Below are positions 43,278 to 53,649 of a DNA stretch of 64,000 bases, one piece after another. The DNA comes from Spongospora subterranea f. sp. subterranea (taxonomy: Eukaryota > Endomyxa: Phytomyxea > Phytomyxea > Plasmodiophorida). A program made the position numbers and the translations under genes. A model generated the notes under the pieces. The model did no database searches, was not told the origin of the DNA, and saw only the letters and a list, made by a program, of their open reading frames with translations. The stretch's first letter is position 1; the number at the start of each line of letters is the position of its first letter. The stretch is taken from the NCBI GenBank assembly GCA_049724395.1, contig JAUGWO010000162.1, positions 24,858 to 88,857 on the forward strand. Reading direction: 5' to 3'.

Positions 43278-44968
43278 TTATGCAGTTAACGACAGTTCTC
43301 GCAACCGTTGAATGCTGACGATGAACTGTCGCAGGATAGTCTGTGTGTCCGGTTCCGGTGATCTCTGTTGGACCCGAATAGCCCGATTCACTCTTCTCAA
43401 CAGGACAATGAACGCCTCCCGTAATTGGGCCCGTTTATGGACCAACATATCCATCTCGCCGATCATCGCTTCTTCCTTAACCTTCGCTTGCCGGCATCGC
43501 TCTTGGAGGTCATTCACCTCCGATAGCTTCGTCACGCTAACTTGATTTTCAGCCTCATTAAGCCGCATCAGAGCCAACTCCTAAATCCCAGATGGCGAAT
43601 CAGGTCCGACTTCTGTTCAATTGCCGGTTATTGTACCTTCTCGTGTCTCAGGAACGCTATGCGTTCTAAGGCCGTCTGGCGCTGCTGTCGCAACTCGTTC
43701 TCAATCTCGGCCCTCATCAGATACTTGTCGATGATCAGTCTGGGTTCCTTCAGCCCCGTACAGGCCATCAGACGGGCCAGATCGGCAACGGCGTCCGCCT
43801 TTCGCAAACGGATCAGCTGTATCTGCTCCTGAATTGCTCGTAATTCTATACTCGTCGAATTCAGAACAACACCAGAACGATTCTCGAACACTGTTTTTCT
43901 ACTTTTCTCCTTGCTTTTGGCGACATTCCTCAAACTGTTGGTCTGCTTTGAACTTCGCCCAGTACGCTGGTCGTTATGTTCCGAACGGGTCTGGCAGGCC
44001 ATACCCATAAGGATTGTGTATTGATGATGATGACGACGACGATGCAATCATAGGAGCACTTACCGTCAATCTGCTGGTCTTCTCTCGCTCGATCCCATCG
44101 CAGATCGACCTGAAATGGCGGATATGGCCTTGCAGGAAGTTCGTGAAGCTCGTCGTCTCCAGTTTGAAGATCTTCACCTCGGCCTGTTCAGGGGACGTTA
44201 GGAGCGACAAACGGCGGTACCGGGAGGTGATCCGATTCGTGACGAACGCAAGCTGGGTCGAGGGAGATCCTGGTCAGATTGTTGTTGAGTTTCGATATCC
44301 AGATGTCGTGGCAGGAGCCGAGCTGTTTCGCGTTCGTCACGCGCCGCTGGATCTCGATCTTCTCTTCTCGCAGCTGAGCGATGCTCTGCTCGTATCGCTT
44401 GCGGCTATTCAACGTCTCGGCCGTTTTGATTTTGACCGTGTCCAGTTGCACTCGGATTCTGTCGAGCTTGTCGACCAACACCCTAACTGAACGCACCTCG
44501 GGTTGATATCTGTTATTCGCGTTCGGATTAGCATTGTTCTGACCATCTTCTTGACCACAATGCTGAATGTCCATCAGCCACGCCCTGTTTTCCTGCAGAT
44601 GTCGCAACTCGATCTGCAGTTCTGATCGCCTCCAATGCATCAGATCGCAGTCTCTACGAACGTGGAAGAGGACATTCGACAGTCGTTCGTACTCGACCCG
44701 AGCCTGATCGGCCCCGACACCAGCAGAACGAAACCCGGCGATCATCTGCTGCAATGGGACCACCATCTCCTATCAGCGATATTGGTGAGTGGATGATGAC
44801 GACCGGGAGAAACCCCAATTCGCTCGCTCTCCTCCCTACACGATGGAAGCTCACACGAGCGTCGACCGCCCCTTGGCAATCGGGAAGTAGCGCCACCTGC
44901 ATGTTATGGTGTCGGTTGGCGATCATCGGGTCGACATTCCCCTGGGCCTGGAGAACGCCGTTGATCAA
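43278..44968 (-). CDS. Coiled-coil protein, outer-dynein-arm docking complex (CCDC63/114)-like
   Basis: Long coiled coil over at least three exons. RRSELQIELRHLQENRAWLM leads to VDKLDRIRVQLDTVKIKTAE and YEQSIAQLREEKIEIQRRV, which resemble the LEnRLDrALvKFNEal...NkxLRexIDhLRrER segment of CCDC63/CCDC114/DC1. Next come SFTNFLQGHIRHFRSICDGI and then ADLARLMACTGLKEPRLIID, resembling the conserved ATG/TG...E..NF region of the same family. The last exon (EVNDLQERCRQAKVKEEAMI) ends at 43278. The docking complex anchors outer dynein arms to axonemal doublets. The first exon (INGVLQAQGNVDPMIANRHH) and true start are uncertain; exons may extend to 45500. The family call rests on two motifs. Confidence 0.5.
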
Positions 44969-45566
44969 ACGGAATCGATCGCCGGTCGAGAATTTGGTTC
45001 AACACAAACCGCAATCACTAATTGCCCATCTGGTTCTTGGGGCGAATGCTGTTCGATATCGATGAGGGCGATATGATCCTCCGGGGGGGGGGGGGGGGGG
45101 CGATCAGCAATGGGGACGATCAGGTGGACGAGCAGGAGCGGTCACCGGTTGATGACGGCGAGATGGCCTATCGCTATGAGGGCGGTTCCATTGCATGTTG
45201 AGACCCGGTCCCGATCGTGACGACCCACATTCGGAAGGGCGGGAGGATAGAGAGCCCGGCGATGGTGTCGCCTTGTGCTGTTTGACGATCTTTGGGATCG
45301 ATACGGGATTGACAACCGGTTCAGGGGCTGTGATAACACGATATTGTCAAACAAACTCGGTTTTGGGGATTGTGATGACAATGTGTGTTCATCGGACCGT
45401 CTTGACGTTTATGGACCTGGTGTTTCCCCTTCCTGATCGTTTGTTCCCTGGTCAATATCGCCATGATATCGTCGGATACTCGCTCATAAGGCACAGCTAA
45501 CAAGGGTTTATCACCCCACCCCCTCGTTCAGCTCATACTACTCGACAATGGCGATGGCGATCACGA
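44969..45566 (-). other. Possible 5' exons and an 18-base G tract
   Basis: Contains a run of 18 G at 45083-45100. Minus-strand open pieces (for example ERVSDDIMAILTREQTIRKG near 45480) could be upstream exons of the docking-type gene or a separate gene; the joins are not resolved. Confidence 0.3.
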
Positions 45567-47060
45567 CTAACCGGTTATGGCCGCCATATGCCGATCACCG
45601 CACGATATCTGCCCGACCACATTCCCCAATATCGTCTCCACGATCTTGGGTGTCGACAACTGCAGCTCGTTATCATGACCCAGGATGCCATTCTCGCCAC
45701 ATCCCCAGCTCCATAATATCCCATCGCCTGAGGCGGAGACGGGATCAGGTGCCGATCCCCCCAATCGAGGAGCGCCTTACGAGAGAGAGCGGTGGAATGA
45801 TGACGACCGGCGGCGACCATGGCGATATCATGACCTTCAAGGACCAGATGAGGGGAACGGCTGTCACTAAGGGGGATTTTGGGAGGGGGTAATTGGCGAT
45901 AATATCGAGATCATGGACCTTAAGTGGCCATTGCCAACTTGACCAAATTCGGATGATCCCCATGACCAAACATTCCCTGTATCTGATAAAGGGGCGGGGT
46001 GTTCAGAACGGGAATCGATTGGTTAACACCCCCTCCCCCGTTTACCAGATAATGCCAGAACATGGCTGTGCCCACACGATATATCCACGATCCGATCCCT
46101 GATGGGGTACAGGCCCGGCTCGAACAGGAAGTTGGCGCTATTGCTGGGGAATATCAGCTCGCCGAACCCCCACAGATATAGCCGCCCTAGAGCTGGACCA
46201 GGAAATGGGAGTTGGCGATCCCTGGACACATCTCGATATATATATATATTTCCCCTTACAATCGACAGCGCCTGTATGGATCGATCCACAATCCAGTCGA
46301 CGAATATAGAGATGCGATAGGGATTTGACCGGAGCCGGTCGCAGCTCATCGTTCGATATCCCATGACCTAACTGACCGTGTTCGCCATGCCCGAATGTGA
46401 ACACCTGACCGGAACGGGATAGGGCGGCCGAGTGTTTATCGCCACATGACACCTCCAGGAACCGCACATCGATATCGACCCGACGCGGTGATCGGACCAG
46501 GATTCGATCGCCATGGCCGGTCTGCCCGTTCTTCGACAGACCCCACGACCACAAACCGCCATCGTCGCTCACACAGATCGTGTGCCCAGTTCCACAACCG
46601 ACCTGAACACCCGATTTAGATTGCGCCCGCGTTGATCACGAACCGGCAGGACCTGGACCACGAATACGTGCTGGTTGGATAGGGCGGTGACCAGCAACGG
46701 CGTGTTCTGGAACGAATGCCCATCACCGATGTAGCCGAGCTGTGATGATCGTCCATCGCCCCAGACGTACAATTGACCATGGTCGGTACAGCAGGCGGTA
46801 TGGGATCCACCACAGCAGACCTGGCGAATGGGCTGATCCAGGGCAACCAGGGATGGCGCTAACACGTTCTGCCCATATCGAAATGATCAGCGACGATCGA
46901 GACACGTCGCTCGCGGTGCCAAGGTTCCAGACCTTGGAAGCGCCCCTCTCGAGCTTCTTGCCGAGTTCGCCATGAGATCCAGCCCCCCAAACATAGAGGA
47001 ATGTACCACGAACCCCATCGTGATCATCGCTGATTCCCCTGTGAAAACCTCATTATCGTG
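45567..47060 (-). CDS. RCC1-repeat (seven-bladed propeller) protein
   Basis: Repeated blades with the RCC1 signature (xxWGxGxxGQLGxG...V...xCGxxHxxAL): TFLYVWGAGSHGELGKKLER, VCCGGSHTACCTDHGQLYVW, SDDGGLWSWGLSKNGQTGHG, EVSCGDKHSAALSRSGQVFT, FGHGEHGQLGHG, LYLWGFGE, DISCGHSHVLALSG, WSWGCGENGILGHDNELQLS and ISCGDRHMAAITG at the C terminus. Blades sit on several exons. An intron acceptor at about 47042 shows that at least one more exon lies upstream, perhaps starting near 47293 (MVVKSPEMVFSSVVATLPDN). RCC1-fold proteins include Ran-GEF, E3 ligases and many scaffolds; the RCC1 catalytic residues cannot be checked, so only the fold is claimed. Confidence 0.75.
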
Positions 47061-47403
47061 TTTGTTCAGATGATCGGTGACAGGCGATGGGCCGAACCGA
47101 TTCGATGGATGATATCGCCTGCTGTCCAACACGGTCGATAAGCTATCGAATATGTGGCGGCGGTGTTGGCGATCGGGCGGAGGCCCAGACCATCCCGAGC
47201 GGGTCGGACGAGGGATCTGGGTGTTATCGGGCAGTGTTGCAACAACAGAGGAGAACACCATTTCTGGGGATTTCACCACCATTATCCGATAGTACTCGAA
47301 CTCGACCCCGTTAAGATGACCATCGTCACCGATCCCCTCGAACTACGGAACTCGACACGAGAACGGATGGAAATGGGGGTTGGGGTGTTTATATCGATCG
47401 GGT
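47061..47403 (-). other. Probable upstream exon of the RCC1 gene
   Basis: An open minus-strand piece from 47293 (MVVKSPEMVFSSVVATLPDN) runs toward the RCC1 exon, but its frame does not join directly. The rest is spacer. Confidence 0.35.
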
Positions 47404-48312
47404 TTAGGATACGAACAGATAAAGGGCGGTGGAGATGAGGATGGCGATACCGAATAGATATGTGGAGATTGGCGCGGCGGCGATAGGGTCACTGGATCTG
47501 GTGCCATTGCAATACCCTTTATAGACTGGCGCTAGTGCCGGGTTGGCCAGCCTAGCGCCATTCAGCTGGCAGATATTATCGTACTGTTTCCTGTGGTGTT
47601 GAAGGGAATGATGAGAGGGAGCTGTACGGGGGGTGAGGCGATTACCCATCGTTAGCACAGATTGGATCGCGATCATAAGGACAGAGACCGTCATGATCAG
47701 TTGAGTTGGGCGATGACGATGGCGGTGGACGAGTCTGACCATTAAATGCCGATATAAAGCACAGCGACTCGCTATTACAGAACTCTTTGCCGACCCCACA
47801 CCTGTAGGGGACGCGAGTGAGAGATGGCGCTATGGGTTCGACCAATGGGCGATGGTGATCAACCAGTGATATTGACTGCAGCAATTGCCAGGATCACAGC
47901 CGGCATCATCATAATCAGGACCACAGCGCTGATCAGACCGAACAGGTCCAGGACATTGGCTATATCTGGCAATTGTCCCTGATGGACGGATCACAATCCC
48001 ATCTCGCGACGACGACGTCCTCGAACCCGAGTCGCAAATCGCCTTAGCGCTGCAATATTCGGAACCAACACCGCACCTGATTGTGATGAGGGTGAGCCGC
48101 GATCGGGAAAGGGTAACGGGGGATCATCATCACCAAGCGCTGGAGCTGCAGCATTGTTCGACAGGGCAACCGCTATTGCCATAATCTGGGCCGCATCTGC
48201 CGTCGTGACGAGGAAGGTTGCGACAGGGATGGGATGGCGATGGGACCGATCGACCCATCACCGGATAGATCGCTACGATTGCAGATAATGTCATCATCAT
48301 CATCATCATCAC
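47404..48312 (-). CDS. Secreted protein: two hevein (CBM18) domains, one Kazal domain, GPI-type tail
   Basis: The leader MMMMMMMTLSAIVAIYPVMG is a likely signal peptide. Hevein 1 is GRCGPDYGNSGCPVEQCCSS, continuing SAWCGVGSEYCSAKAICDS. Hevein 2 is QRCGPDYDDAGCDPGNCCSQ, continuing YHWCGVGKEFCNSESLC. Both have the CCSxxxWCG chitin-binding core. Introns 48077-48133 and 47802-47863 interrupt the two domains at exactly the same place (inside the Trp codon before CG), so the domain arose by exon duplication. A third intron (47591-47645) leads to a Kazal domain: LCPYDRDPICANDGKQYDNI, then CQLNGARLANPALAPVYKGY and C, with six Cys in Kazal spacing. The end, SSDPIAAAPISTYLFGIAIL, is a GPI-signal-like tail. 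Binds chitin and perhaps inhibits serine proteases at the surface. Confidence 0.85.
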
Positions 48313-48497
48313 AACCGCCAGCGCGTTCTACAGGTCGTCGATGATGGCGTCCGAGCACGTTTTCGACTATGGGGACACGTGCCAAATGATGATGTTGGGA
48401 ATTGAGTCAATTGAAACGGGGAGAAAAAAGGGGATAAAATGGTTTAGCGATAGAATGGGGAATATATCGATAAATAGTGGTGATATGGGGTTCATCT
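48313..48497. other. Short spacer with ATC trinucleotide repeat
   Basis: The (ATC) run at 48292-48310 encodes the poly-Met leader of the hevein/Kazal gene on the minus strand and shows that the leader sits on a simple repeat. No other feature. Confidence 0.6.
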
Positions 48498-48945
48498 TCA
48501 CGATGGAATAACCCTATTCAATATCTGCTCATTATCGACTTTCAGCGCGGCGAAATTCGCTTCCCACGATCGGATCAACTTGTGATAATGCTGAATCAGG
48601 TCCTTCTTCCTGTTCAGCTCATTCAACAGCTGCTCAGTCGATATCGACTGATCCGCGTTCGATTCCCTGATATTGACCCGATCCTGAAGCAGCTTTAAAC
48701 ACTCCATATATCTCTCAATACCGATCTCCAATCGCTCTACCAATCGAGCACTGTGTCAAATTGGGCTCATTTGGTTGGGCGATAATCCCAATACCTTTAT
48801 AGACCGGATCCGATCCCGATCCCGATCCCATTCGCTCCGACACCAAACGGGCGAATAGATCCTGCATGTGCTTGGCCAGGTCCACATCGCCCAGGGCGTT
48901 CATCTCAGACATGGTCCTGTTCATCGCCGCCATTGCCGACCCCAA
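48498..48945 (-). CDS. MED28: Mediator complex subunit 28-like
   Basis: About 130 residues in two exons joined across a 59-bp intron (about 48737-48795) with frame restored. MNALGDVDLAKHMQDLFARL and VSERM correspond to the first MED28 helix (LEASFEACLAQLVSQ-like). YKERLEIGIERYMECLKLLQ followed by DRVN matches the [21 protein letters not shown]-like second helix. TEQLLNELNRKKDLIQHYHK and LIRSWE match the family's conserved [24 protein letters not shown]. MED28 sits in the Mediator head/tail region that links activators to RNA polymerase II. MED28 is, to my knowledge, absent from most fungi, which bears on the organism's placement. The call is from motif memory. Confidence 0.6.
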
Positions 48946-49194
48946 TCCTGTTCACGGTCTTGACCCTCTCCGTCAGTGTAGCGCCAACACGCTACACACA
49001 GGACTGTAGCGCCATTTGGTGATCGTTGGACCAACACCCGTTTCGGATTATAAAACTGCAGGTTGATGTGCCCCCAGTCATTTAGCCAGTGGGGTTTATT
49101 ATATCTGTGCTCTATTCGGGCGATGATTGTGGGGCATGCAGTAGCGCCATCCCCCGGGGCCGGCCACCACCCCCGACATGTGCTAGGACAGGGC
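48946..49194. other. Spacer; no gene seen
   Basis: Intergenic sequence between the MED28-like start and the mannosidase stop. Confidence 0.5.
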
Positions 49195-52100
49195 CTATTG
49201 AGTGATCGGGGCACGATCGCATTGGTGATCGAGCTCGATCTCCCAGGTCTTGATCTCCATTGGCGACAGTACCACTTCCTCATCGTCGTTATCGGTCAAG
49301 ATGAGATTGGCGCTATGTTCGGTCCCAATCCGGTCCCAGGAGACCCGCTTCATCTCCGATTTCACCTGATTTGCCGGATAGATTGAGCTCGACCGCCGTC
49401 CTGATACAGAACCGCGAGAATATCGACCGTAATCGGATAGTGACAGGTCGCGATAGTTCCCGATCTTCATTAGCCCCGAACATGTGCCCCAATCGCACCA
49501 GCAGTTTGTTGTTCCCCAGCTCCTCCAATGTCACGATCTGGACGTTCGCCGGGAGATCCTGCGATAACGCCGAGAACGGGGCGGCGACGATCGCCTTGCC
49601 GAACACCAGGGTTAATGGATGGGCGATCCTCTCCTGATGGACCCGTTGTAATCGTGACGATCGTCTGGCCGAACTAACCAGCAGCGAATGCGTTCCTCGA
49701 ATGACCAGCCCTCGTCCATCGGCGCCCGTTTCGTTCAACGGTTCACTGACCCCAAGATGGTCATCATGCAGCAGACGCCTGTGAACCATCACCTCAATCT
49801 GGCCCGATTCCAGGCTGGAGCCGCCTTGAGACCGGTCGGTCAACAGGGTGATTGTCGCGGCGTCGTCCCGAACCGATATCGCTGTCGTCACTGGATAATA
49901 ATTGGACGCCACCGGCTCCTTATTGTTCAACGGCCAGGTCGCCCGGGAATCCCTCTGGCGTCTCATCATCTCGCGCCCGTTCGAGTCGGTGAAAAAGGTA
50001 TCGGCGCTGTCGATGTTGGACGAATATCGTGTGATGACTTCCCGGCCGAGACCATCGCCAACATCAATCGGACCCACCGTCCACTCGATATCAATCCGTT
50101 CCGACCCATCGTATAATCTGACGACCTGACTCACCCCATCGCTGAACTAAGACACAGACCCCAAATCGTCATCGTCGGCCACGACCCGATTGACCCCCTG
50201 AACCCACCTTTTGATACGTTTGCTGGACGAGTTGGCCGAGATTCACGCGCAGATCCATCAACGTCGCGCCGATCGGCTCTGGTTGTTGGGTTTGCGGGCG
50301 GAACACGTATGCGCCGGATGGAACAGGACCAGTTGACCCATCATGGCCGATGTACTGGCCCCAGGTTTGCGTCAGGTCGACCACCGTCGCGTCGAATTTA
50401 TTAACGACCTTGGATATCGTCCCGTCGGAAGCGAACTCGACTTTCAGGTGTTGGTTCTCCAGCGCAAACGATGCGATCGTTGATGGGCTGGGTTTAACCC
50501 AAGCTGTGTTTTCCGGACCGTTTTCGCCTTTCTTGAAACTGTAGACGGAATATCCAAGCGCCGGAACTTGTGCACGAAAACTGAGGGTGAATATCGACGA
50601 GTTCGTGGTCGTGGACTGATCGGGGAAATTGGAGAATATCTGGGTCGGGATGGACTGGCCGTGGGTATTGGAGACGGTCCAGAAGGCCGAGTCGACCGGG
50701 ATCGACACGATATCGTTGGACGATTGGCCGAGACTGTTGTAGAGAATCACTGAGAAATCGTGGAGTTCCTGTGAGGTCGAACAGATACTGATGTTCAACA
50801 GAGGGCAACGCAGGAACACGTCGGCCGACGATGATCCCGTCAACTTGTTCATCGCCGAACTGATGACGTCGTCGCATGCGGCGCTGCCGATCGCGAGTCG
50901 CTTGGCATAGTCGTCGACGACGTGCTGTCGTTCGGTGCCGGAGACGGCGTCATGATGCTGAGCGACTCCCATTGCCCGCTTCAGCGTCTCCAAGTCGCCA
51001 GGGACCCCGGCGATCGCCTGGACCTGCTTGCAGACCTGAAGATGATGGTTCGACACGCGTTCGAAGCGCTTGAAAGCGGGTCGCGATGTGAAATAGCCAA
51101 CCCAGTACCCGTGCCCGTTGAACGTCCCGTACCTGGTGCACACAGTTGATTCATCACGAGGACAGAGAGAAAGAAATCAGCAGCGATTACGGAAAGAAAT
51201 CGTCGCGTTTGACGGTCCACGACGTTGGGTCTTGACGTTTTCTGCTGGCGAAGTATTGCGTTGGGGTCGAATAGAACAGGTTCAACCGGTACTTGTCCAG
51301 GTGTTTCTGGAAATACGCGATGAGCTTGTCGAGATTATCGAATACCATGGGAGCGTTGGAGAAGTGGAAATCACCACTGAAAAAATAAGCGCTATTGATC
51401 GGAGTGATCGAGACAATGCCTTGTCAACTCACCCCATCGTCAACATCATATCGTCCCCGTTATACCAGCTAGACCACTCTCGAACTTCTTTGGCGAAAAG
51501 ATCCGCTTTCTCGACCATATTATTGTCGAAAAGATCGTCTCGGTCCTGCAGAGGATCGTCGTCGCAGTGGTCATCGAAGCAAAACCCACCCGGCGGATCT
51601 GACCAATCAATATCAAATCCACTTGACCAAAAAACAGATCGATGGCGCCAGACAGTATCCTTCTGGCGTAATAGCTCCAAGAATCTGATGCGATGGCCTG
51701 CTTTCACTGGGTTTCCAAACGAATTCCAATGTTCGCTGGGTCTTCCGCAACGACCGATCATCATCATCAACGCGCCCCAAGACGAAGGCGGTGAACCCCA
51801 TCTCAACGAACGCCGAAGCCTACGGCAGATCAATACGAGGGAGAAACATGGAGAGAGAGAGAGAGCAAACACCTGTTGAGATGAATGGCCAAACGGGTCG
51901 ATTGCCCAACCGATGGTCGGCTGGATGTTGAACGTGTCGTTGAGCCATCGGTGGCCCAGCGTCATCTGGTCGATAACCGATTGGTAGTAGACGCAAGCTT
52001 CATCGTTCATTGCCCATCCCCCTGAACCGATCCGGTTATTTTGTTGGACTTCAGCACGATGGAACTCGGCGAGATACCGTTTATGAACTCCAACTGCCCG

Positions 52101-52493
52101 TTCTTGACCAGGTCGTGAACCTTCTCTTGCATATCAGTATTTTGTTCACGCCACCAACGTTCAAAAAAAGCCACTTCGACATATATAAACTTTCTCGCTT
52201 TGTCTTGCAACAGAGCAGCTATGGAAGTGTCCAAGATGTATCGAACGGCAGCCCTTTGATAGTTTGACCGCGACCCAACATAGTACTGAACACGGATCAG
52301 TCAGAATCATTCGGCAATTGCACAATAGGGAAATCGCCCCGTTTTTCGCCATAATTCATACCTGATCAACGGTCTTTAGCCAACCCACATCATCGTGTGT
52401 ATGCGGTACTACGTGAACATTGAGCAGCGTTAGATTGGAACATTGCCCTAAGGCGAGAAGCGATATCAGCACGAGAACGGCGGCGGCCTGCAT
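49195..52493 (-). CDS. MAN2B1: Lysosomal-type alpha-mannosidase (GH38)
   Basis: Trims alpha-mannose from glycoprotein glycans in the lysosome/vacuole. A signal peptide ([20 protein letters not shown]) is followed by zinc-site [19 protein letters not shown] and, after an intron, [36 protein letters not shown] and [30 protein letters not shown] and [12 protein letters not shown] carry the catalytic Asp. Further on are [19 protein letters not shown] and [20 protein letters not shown], and the C-terminal beta region ends [20 protein letters not shown] then [15 protein letters not shown]. It is about 950-1000 residues, normal for the family, over six or more exons. One frame change near 49390 (between AVELNLS and ANQVKSEM) has no room for an intron and is either a lesion or an assembly error. 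Confidence 0.9.
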
Positions 52494-52589
52494 CCCTCAA
52501 ATATATTAGTGCAGCTGTGTTATGAATTTTACAGTACAACCTATACGCGGACAATCCTATCGCTGTCGACCAATAATAATTAGACCCGT

Positions 52590-52815
52590 GTGCGTCTCTG
52601 TCGACAGGTATGACTGTCAGCCGAGTGCCGTCGGGTCTCTGTCGACAGGTATGACTGTCAGTCGGGTCGCTGTCGACAGGTATGACTGTCAGCCGGGTGC
52701 CGTCGGGTCTCTGTCGACAGGTATGACTGTCAGTCGGGTCGCTGTCGACAGGTATGACTGTCAGCCGGGTGCCGTCGGGTCTCTGTCGACAGGTATGACT
52801 GTCAGCCGGGTGCCG
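52590..52815. repeat. Minisatellite with embedded palindromes, upstream of the mannosidase gene
   Basis: About six tandem copies of CTGTCGACAGGTATGACTGT followed by CAGCCGGGT, alternating with and without a GCCGTCGGGTCT insert. CTGTCGACAG is a perfect palindrome and TGACTGTCA a near-palindrome, so each unit can form a small hairpin. It lies about 100 bp upstream of the mannosidase start codon. Confidence 0.85.
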
Positions 52816-52977
52816 CCGCTTTCTCGACCTTCGCCTGACCCGTTGGCGTTGCCCCCCCCCTCGCGCAGGCGTATCTTGTTGATGACAGTGCCCGTACAGA
52901 TACACTTGTCTGTGTCGCGTCGTGGCTGAACCCCGATACTGTAATCAGATTGCCATTTACGGTATCACGGCCGTTAG
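52816..52977. other. Spacer with a C tract
   Basis: Includes a run of about 10 C at 52851-52860. No gene. Confidence 0.5.
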
Positions 52978-53627
52978 ATGGACAGCGTCATATATCGCCA
53001 GGCATCATGTCAGCAGTTGGCGGTCGATGACTTCCTCTACAATTCTCCGTTTCTCACCATTGTATCAGCGCCACAAATGTACAAAAGAAAAGGTGCTATG
53101 ATAAAAGCCGTTTGGCTTGTTGCTTACGATGAGGTCGATTTATTTTATTTTAGATACGGATATACGATCCAGGGACAATGCCGATACGTCGTCATTAAAT
53201 TTAAGCATCGTAAGTACAATGCCGTATTATTAGAAATGGCCAGGTTACATGAAAAATATAGGCGACTGGTAATGCCTCAATATCCAACAAGTCAAACGTA
53301 AATGAGGTTCATTTTAGCTCAAATATTGGTTCCAGACCAGCGAAACCATTGAAGCATAGCGAAATATATGCATCTAAATTTGACCTTCCATGTTCCGTTC
53401 GTGTAAATTCCTTGCCGACCCTAAAACAGCGATGGGAAAAAGAATTTATGAACGCATGCAAATCCGATCCGAAGGTTGCCCACGGCGAAATAATGAATGT
53501 TGATGTTCCGAACAGCAACATCTCTCTTCCATCTCCAAAAATACGACGCCGAACAACTGAGTCAGCGAATTCCTTTCTTGGACTCTCCCATCGATTGTCC
53601 ATTGTAGAAAATAAAACGAAATCTTAA
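52978..53627 (+). CDS. Hypothetical protein
   Basis: Two exons. The first starts MDSVIYRQASCQQLAVDDFL and runs to PTSQT. A short intron (about 53299-53336) with GT...AG joins it to PAKPLKHSEIYASKFDLPCS and a basic end (IRRRTTESANSFLGLSHRLS). It is about 205 residues, with the first part mixed alpha/beta (KAVWLVAYDEVDLFYFRYGY, GQCRYVVIKFKHRKY). No domain recognised. The clean splice and stop support a real gene. Confidence 0.45.
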
Positions 53628-53649
53628 GATGTGGTTCTTTCAACAAGTG

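Noticed and set aside
43000-52500. Horizontal transfer of the GC-richer block from bacteria
   Set aside because: Genes there are eukaryotic families with spliceosomal introns of the same size class as the rest of the window.
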